Below are positions 6,652 through 9,129 of a stretch of 9,129 nucleotides of DNA, one piece after another. Under the pieces are notes generated by a model. The model saw only the letters and a list, made by a program, of their open reading frames with translations. It was not told where the DNA came from and ran no database searches. The stretch lies in NCBI GenBank assembly GCA_030610965.1, contig JAUWQU010000091.1, forward strand, positions 1 to 9,129, read 5' to 3'. Source of the DNA: Phycisphaerae bacterium (GTDB lineage Bacteria; Planctomycetota; Phycisphaerae; SM23-33). The stretch's first letter is position 1. The number at the start of each line of letters is the position of its first letter. The position numbers were made by a program, and so were the translations under genes.

Positions 6652-6744
6652 ATGCGGGATCACACCAAGTTGCGGGCATTCGAGTTGGCGGATTCGCTGG
6701 CATTATCCTTGATGCCTGATGTACGCCCCGGCCGTTTTTACTGA
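6652..6744 (+). pseudogene. 5' fragment of a four-helix-bundle (23S rRNA intervening-sequence type) protein gene
   Basis: From ATG 6652 the frame reads MRDHTKLRAFELADSLAL. I recognise this as the N-terminus of the four-helix-bundle proteins of the 23S rRNA intervening-sequence family, typically about 115-125 residues. After about 18 residues the match stops, and the frame runs into the right repeat arm as MPDVRPGRFY before TGA at 6742-6744. About 100 residues, including the remaining helices and the conserved loop motif, are missing. No good Shine-Dalgarno is visible. Functions of stand-alone family members are unknown; relatives include the Avd proteins of diversity-generating retroelements. 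I infer an internal deletion that left both flanking repeats. Confidence 0.6.
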
Positions 6745-6745
6745 A

Positions 6746-6770
6746 GCCTGAAGTCTGAAGTCTGAAGCCT
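6746..6770 (-). repeat. Right inverted-repeat arm of the heptamer element
   Basis: GCCTGAAG followed by TCTGAAGTCTGAAGCCT is the inverted counterpart of 6438-6462. It begins two bases after the stop of the four-helix-bundle fragment. Confidence 0.75.
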
Positions 6771-6814
6771 TATACCCCATCAAATGATGGTTGTAGAATG
6801 TGTTATGATCCGCC

Positions 6815-6931
6815 ATGAAGAAATCTCGCTCACGCTCGCGGCCTGTTGCAGCAGTGGCTCAAGGCGGTATACTGACCTCCGCAGGGCAGGCAGAACGGCT
6901 CACGCCGCCAGCCGTGTTCCAATCCCAATGA
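6815..6931 (+). CDS. Unrecognised 38-codon ORF, possibly the start of a broken gene
   Basis: The frame reads MKKSRSRSRPVAAVAQGG and ends PPAVFQSQ-stop at 6931. A TATGAT box at 6804-6809 lies 5 bp ahead of the ATG; if it is a -10 box, the transcript would start at or next to the ATG and be leaderless. No -35 is evident. The beginning, basic residues then alanine-rich, is gene-like. The frame ends just where the next repeat element begins (about 6932-6944), so this may be the 5' stub of a gene cut by that element. I recognise no family. Confidence 0.3.
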   Translation: MKKSRSRSRPVAAVAQGGILTSAGQAERLTPPAVFQSQ

Positions 6932-6943
6932 GAGACAAAGAGG

Positions 6944-6967
6944 TCAGGAACGAATGGCACTGCCGTC
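6944..6967 (+). repeat. Left terminal inverted repeat of the 233-bp element
   Basis: This 24-bp arm is identical to the complement of 7153-7176. Confidence 0.85.
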
Positions 6968-7098
6968 TGTAACTGGTCCACGCCGAGATTGTTACGGTTT
7001 TCCCCTTGTTTCTGCAAGGTTTGTCTTGCCGATTGCGTATGTAGGACAGAATGACAGCGTTTCTAGCATCTTCATGCACTGACGCATAGCCCATGCGG

Positions 7099-7128
7099 TA
7101 CACCTTGCGCCTGTAGGCGTAAAGTGTA
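7099..7128. other. Hairpin inside the 233-bp element
   Basis: TACAC-c-TTGCGCC-TGTA-GGCGTAA-a-GTGTA folds into 5 plus 7 base pairs, with one mismatch and a four-base loop. One G-T pair sits in the inner stem (G-U only if read as plus-strand RNA). Confidence 0.5.
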
Positions 7129-7152
7129 ACTATTGAAATATGAGGTGCTTCT

Positions 7153-7176
7153 GACGGCAGTGCCATTCGTTCCTGA
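7153..7176 (-). repeat. Right terminal inverted repeat of the 233-bp element
   Basis: This is the exact complement of 6944-6967. It is followed by CCCTTTAAGTCCC, which resembles the inverted left flank. Confidence 0.85.
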
Positions 7177-7212
7177 GCCCTTTAAGTCCCTTTCTTTAAG
7201 TCACCGCCTTAA

Positions 7213-7347
7213 GCATCCGCTTGGCCCGTTTCGCGGGTTGACAGTAGTCCGGTTACCGTACCTGAGCCAGATAGGATCGGAACACCGAAAGAGATAGTGC
7301 CCGATTCCGGCCCGGACAACGACGAAATCAAGAAGGTCCGCGTCTAA
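7213..7347 (+). pseudogene. Probable 3' end of a broken gene
   Basis: The frame is open after a TAA at 7210-7212 and ends with TAA at 7345-7347. Its last part reads SSPVTVPEPDRIGTPKEIVP, then DSGPDNDEIKKVRV-stop. The composition, with mixed charge and ordinary GC-rich codons, looks like a natural C-terminus, but there is no credible start codon with a Shine-Dalgarno. It lies directly after the 233-bp element, so it may be the 3' stub of a gene cut by that element, perhaps the same one that begins at 6815. No family is recognised. The rest of 7177-7449 holds only small hairpins. Confidence 0.3.
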
Positions 7348-7360
7348 TGGCACCGGGCGA

Positions 7361-7383
7361 GCCGATGCCAATCGGCAGATTGG
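7361..7383. other. Two overlapping, mutually exclusive hairpins
   Basis: GCCGAT-GCCA-ATCGGC (7361-7376) and CCAATC-GGCA-GATTGG (7368-7383) share bases, so only one can form at a time. They lie 67-89 bp past the stop of the reductase-like gene, in its 3' flank. A further GGCAC-GCC-GTGCC hairpin (7414-7426) is closer to that stop and is the better terminator candidate, though no T run follows on either strand. Confidence 0.35.
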
Positions 7384-7449
7384 CTATCCCAATGGTACTG
7401 GCCGGGCGGGGCCGGCACGCCGTGCCCATGGCGGCAATAGCGGCGGTTG

Positions 7450-8589
7450 TCAAATGTGGTGTTGGCCAAACGCCAGTTCGGCGTGGGCTTCGGCGATCAG
7501 CGTGCGAATCGGCAGCGCCTGCGGGCAGAGCGTTTCGCACCGGCCACACCCTGTGCAGACATCCGGCGAGGCCGACGGCGGGATCGCTGCGTATTGCCGG
7601 CGGGCCTCCTCTGGCCAGGCGAGGTCCAGTGCATAGTACTGATACGTTCGCAGGATGTCCTGAATAGCGACGCCCTCGGGGCATTGGCCGCAGAGCCCGC
7701 AGAGCGTGCATTGCCCGGCGATGTCCACGCTGGCCGCCTTGGCGGGCGGGGTCTTGTCGTCGAGCCGGGCGGCCTGCCAGTACTCCTTCAGGGCCTCGGG
7801 GTCCTTGATCGACTTGACGACCGAGTCGATCCCGTCGTCCAGGAATCGCTTGGCCGCCGAGACGAAGGTCGTGTTTTGGGGCAGCGCCCGCGTGGACTTC
7901 ATCGTCAGCAGGCCGATGTCCTTGGCCCTGGCGTTGGCGATCATCGGCTTGAGGTCTCTCCGCGACGGGAAGTTGTAGGTCGGCAGGAGTACATCGTACC
8001 AGCCGGCTTACACCGCCGCCTCGAACACGGCCGGGACGTTGCTGTGGAACACCAGGCAGAGCTGCCGTGCCGCGCCCGCCTTCTTAAGGGCCTCGAAGTC
8101 CTTGCGGACCTTCTCGTCAGTGGCTGCACGCACGTTGTGCCCGACGACCATCAACAAGTCCACGCAATCGGTGCCGAGCGTTTTCAGCATCGGGCCAAGC
8201 TGGGCCGGAGTAGTCCGGAGGCCAAGGAAGATCCGTTCGCGGTTGCCCGGCTTTTTGAGCCACTTGGCGGCGGCGTCGGCGCTTTTGCCCGCGTGGATCA
8301 TGGCGAAGTTCATGCCGCGCTCGACGGCCGCGTCGAAAACCGGCAGCATCGGCTCGGACAGTCCCACGCCACCGAACGACACGGCGCTGACCATCATGTT
8401 CGTTCGCCCGAGGCGTTTGTACAGAACGCCGGATTGGGTGTTGCGCTGCTCGTGTTTCGCCTTCGCCTCGGGCTTCTCGGCGTCGGTCTTGGCCATCGCG
8501 GCGCCGGCCAGCGTGCCCGCGAGGCCTGCGCTCAGAGAGGCCGTGCGCTTCAGAAACGTGCGACGGGGATAACTGCCTTGCCATTTCAT
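7450..8589 (-). pseudogene. Tat-exported aldo/keto reductase homologue with two Fe-S motifs, one internal stop
   Basis: The reading frame has 379 codons from ATG 8589 (AAGGAG, complement of 8596-8601, 6 nt upstream) to TGA at 7450. It is continuous except for a TAA at codon 194 (8008-8010). The N-terminus is a twin-arginine signal (YPRRTFLKR, then an Ala/Gly/Leu stretch to about residue 32). Next is an aldo/keto-reductase barrel start (LYKRLGRTNMMVSAVSFGG) and, after the stop, barrel sequence in the same frame (AGWYDVLLPTYNF). A ferredoxin-like end has C294-x2-C297-x2-C300-x2-C303-P and C345-x2-C348-x2-C351-x3-C355-P, suited to two 4Fe-4S clusters. The Asp-Tyr-Lys of the usual catalytic tetrad is not visible: NFAMIHAGKSAD stands where FDTAxxY is expected, and LGLR where a Lys is expected. 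The function is therefore uncertain even if intact. The single stop in otherwise well-kept sequence suggests a recent mutation, a recoding event or a base error. Confidence 0.82.
8008..8010 (-). other. In-frame TAA within the reductase-like gene
   Basis: The frame reads VPAVFEAAV, then TAA, then AGWYDVLLPTYNF. Homology runs straight across, with no frame change. A single substitution from GAA, AAA or CAA would produce this stop. It is TAA, so it cannot be explained as selenocysteine (TGA) or pyrrolysine (TAG). The downstream half has an internal ATG at 7944, but no good Shine-Dalgarno was identified for a restart. Confidence 0.85.
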
Positions 8590-8665
8590 GTGAGACTCCT
8601 TGAAGTTCCTGGCCGCGTCCGGCGGCGATGGGGTGCGTCCACCCGGGATGTCCCAGATGGACTTT

Positions 8666-8696
8666 GGCCGATCCCGGCGCGCCGGGGCTATCGGCC
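8666..8696. promoter_or_regulatory. Long palindrome in the leader of the reductase-like gene
   Basis: A perfect 14-bp palindrome CCCGGCGCGCCGGG (8673-8686) is enclosed by GGCCGAT (8666-8672) and ATCGGCC (8690-8696), with three unpaired bases on one side. It lies about 77-107 bp upstream of the reductase-like ATG and downstream of a candidate promoter, so it would be in the 5' untranslated RNA. It could be a binding site for a dimeric regulator or a stable RNA hairpin. Confidence 0.45.
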
Positions 8697-8711
8697 TTTC
8701 CGACGCCGACG

Positions 8712-8739
8712 ATTCTATCACCAATTGCGAGGTCGGCAA
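8712..8739 (-). promoter_or_regulatory. Candidate promoter for the reductase-like gene
   Basis: On the minus strand TTGCCG (complement of 8734-8739), a 16-bp spacer and TAGAAT (complement of 8712-8717) give a moderate sigma70-type match about 120 bp upstream of the start codon. The -35 deviates and the surrounding DNA is GC-rich, so support is modest. Confidence 0.3.
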
Positions 8740-8811
8740 GCGCGTCTTCCGCGCGGAGGGGGAAAAGTGGGGTCAGGGAAAGCGCCGGGATAAACCGGCT
8801 TGGGATAGGGA

Positions 8812-9129
8812 ATGAAAGAGTCCTACAGAGAAGATCTAGCCAGTCGCTCTGGCCTCGAACCGTACGCTGGCGACGGTGACGTCGCGGGTGTGGCATCGGT
8901 AAGAGGAAACGCAGGCCAGCCATTGAGCTCCGAAATCATCACTCTCGCGTGCCGATCTTGTCCTGACAAGGAGAAGGCCATCTCGTCGAGGCCGCTATGT
9001 GGCGAGGCATCGACGGACGCGGCGGAGTCTGAGAACCTGTGCATGCGCAGACATCCCAAGCGCGAGAACCGGGAGATCCTGTTGGCTTCCACCGGGCGGC
9101 GCAGCAATGCCCGGCGGAACGGTCGGAAA
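8812..9129 (+). CDS. Short ORF of group II intron reverse-transcriptase loci (partial, runs off right edge)
   Basis: From ATG 8812 the frame is open for 106 codons to the end of the window: MKESYREDLASRSGLEPYAG, later NAGQPLSSEI, CRSCPDKEKA, DAAESENLCMRRHPKRENRE and ILLASTG. I recognise this as the conserved hypothetical protein found immediately upstream of many bacterial group II intron reverse transcriptase/maturase genes, with the characteristic MKESY start and the ESENLCMRRxxxxENREI block. Its conservation may partly reflect intron RNA structure rather than a protein. The reverse transcriptase gene itself would lie right of the window. A small hairpin GCCGG/CCGGC (8784-8799) precedes the ATG. 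The 5' splice site cannot be fixed. The 94-residue minus-strand frame over the same bases is a shadow. Confidence 0.65.
   Translation, partial: MKESYREDLASRSGLEPYAGDGDVAGVASVRGNAGQPLSSEIITLACRSCPDKEKAISSRPLCGEASTDAAESENLCMRRHPKRENREILLASTGRRSNARRNGRK

Larger units (their letters stand above)
6438..6770. mobile_element. 333-bp element bounded by GAAGCCT-type inverted repeats
   Basis: The left arm 6438-6462 and the complement of the right arm 6746-6770 agree at 24 of 25 bases. Both are built from GAAGCCT/GAAGTCT heptamers. Inside each arm the sequence CAGTAAAA recurs (6464-6471, and as its complement at 6737-6744), followed by related C/G-rich bases, so the inverted homology extends to roughly 40 bp per side. 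Inside lie a CCTGWAG repeat array and the 5' end of a four-helix-bundle gene. There is no transposase and no visible target duplication. It looks like a small non-autonomous repeat element, or the remnant of a larger one that lost most of its gene. Confidence 0.55.
6944..7176. mobile_element. 233-bp palindromic element with perfect 24-bp terminal inverted repeats
   Basis: Bases 6944-6967 (TCAGGAACGAATGGCACTGC and four more) are the exact complement of 7153-7176. Similarity weakly continues outward (GAGACAAAGAGG on the left against complement GGGACTTAAAGGGC on the right), so the true ends may be about 12 bp further out. The interior holds three hairpins: GCAAG/CTTGC (7014-7029), CGCAT/ATGCG (7083-7097) and a 12-bp stem at 7099-7128. 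A minus-strand 88-codon frame starting in one repeat crosses the element but resembles nothing I know. With no transposase inside, this is best read as a MITE- or REP-like non-autonomous element. Confidence 0.65.

Noticed and set aside
6443..6703. Three overlapping minus-strand frames rich in LQATG, EKRLQ and GYR
   Set aside because: They are produced by the heptamer repeat, which stays open in several frames at once.
6900..7166. Minus-strand 88-residue frame (MALPSEAPHISIVTLYAYRR and onward) across the 233-bp element
   Set aside because: It starts inside one terminal repeat, runs through the other and into the flanking stub, matches no family I know, and lacks a Shine-Dalgarno. It is more likely a chance frame in a palindromic element.
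6944..7176. Retron or diversity-generating retroelement template
   Set aside because: No reverse transcriptase lies next to it, and the perfect inverted ends fit a MITE/REP-type element better. The intron-type ORF at the right edge is more than 1.6 kb away and of a different class.
8008..8010. Selenocysteine or pyrrolysine recoding
   Set aside because: The codon is TAA, not TGA or TAG.
8590..8739. 50-residue N-terminal extension of the reductase-like protein
   Set aside because: It would bury the twin-arginine signal; the ATG at 8589 has AAGGAG 6 nt upstream.
7447..8793. Plus-strand 448-residue frame opposite the reductase-like gene
   Set aside because: It is antisense to the gene with Tat and Fe-S motifs. 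Its long openness reflects codon bias, although it is uninterrupted while the real frame has a stop.
8823..9107. Minus-strand 94-residue frame at the right edge
   Set aside because: The plus-strand frame over the same bases matches a recognised group II intron-associated ORF.

Overview
The window is GC-rich bacterial chromosome. It most resembles Planctomycetota (Phycisphaerae-like). That assignment is inference from gene content: a secreted sialate O-acetylesterase-type SGNH hydrolase, a Tat-exported ferredoxin-type aldo/keto reductase homologue, an ISKra4-type transposase, a four-helix-bundle (23S intervening-sequence-type) gene fragment and long intergenic arrays of hairpins. No rRNA or tRNA marker is present.

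Layout. (1) 1-1377, + strand: an ISKra4-family transposase, cut by the window's left edge and split over two frames at a T5C5 run. (2) 1422-2218, + strand: a strong sigma70-type promoter and a small HIRAN-domain protein. (3) 2248-3771, - strand: a secreted esterase. (4) 3813-4219: no gene; an inverted repeat followed by about ten different short hairpins head to tail. (5) 4243-6087, - strand: typA/bipA, with a good promoter 237 bp upstream and a leader of about 230 nt that could encode a 33-residue peptide. (6) 6438-7347: a mosaic of small repeats and gene fragments. A 333-bp unit is bounded by 25-bp near-perfect inverted repeats built from GAAGCCT heptamers; it encloses a CCTGWAG array and the first codons of a four-helix-bundle gene. 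After it come a 38-codon ORF, a 233-bp unit with perfect 24-bp terminal inverted repeats and internal hairpins, and what looks like the 3' end of another gene. (7) 7450-8589, - strand: a Tat-signal aldo/keto reductase homologue with two Fe-S motifs, interrupted by one in-frame TAA. (8) 8812-9129, + strand: an open frame running off the right edge that matches the short protein commonly found ahead of group II intron reverse transcriptases.

Only typA is housekeeping. The esterase and the reductase homologue each look like single-gene units with their own Shine-Dalgarno sequences. Most of the rest is selfish or repeat-derived DNA: an IS, a probable group II intron, and two small inverted-repeat elements lacking an intact mobility gene. 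The most promising undescribed material is the heptamer-bounded element with the four-helix-bundle fragment, the 233-bp palindromic element, and the hairpin array between typA and the esterase.
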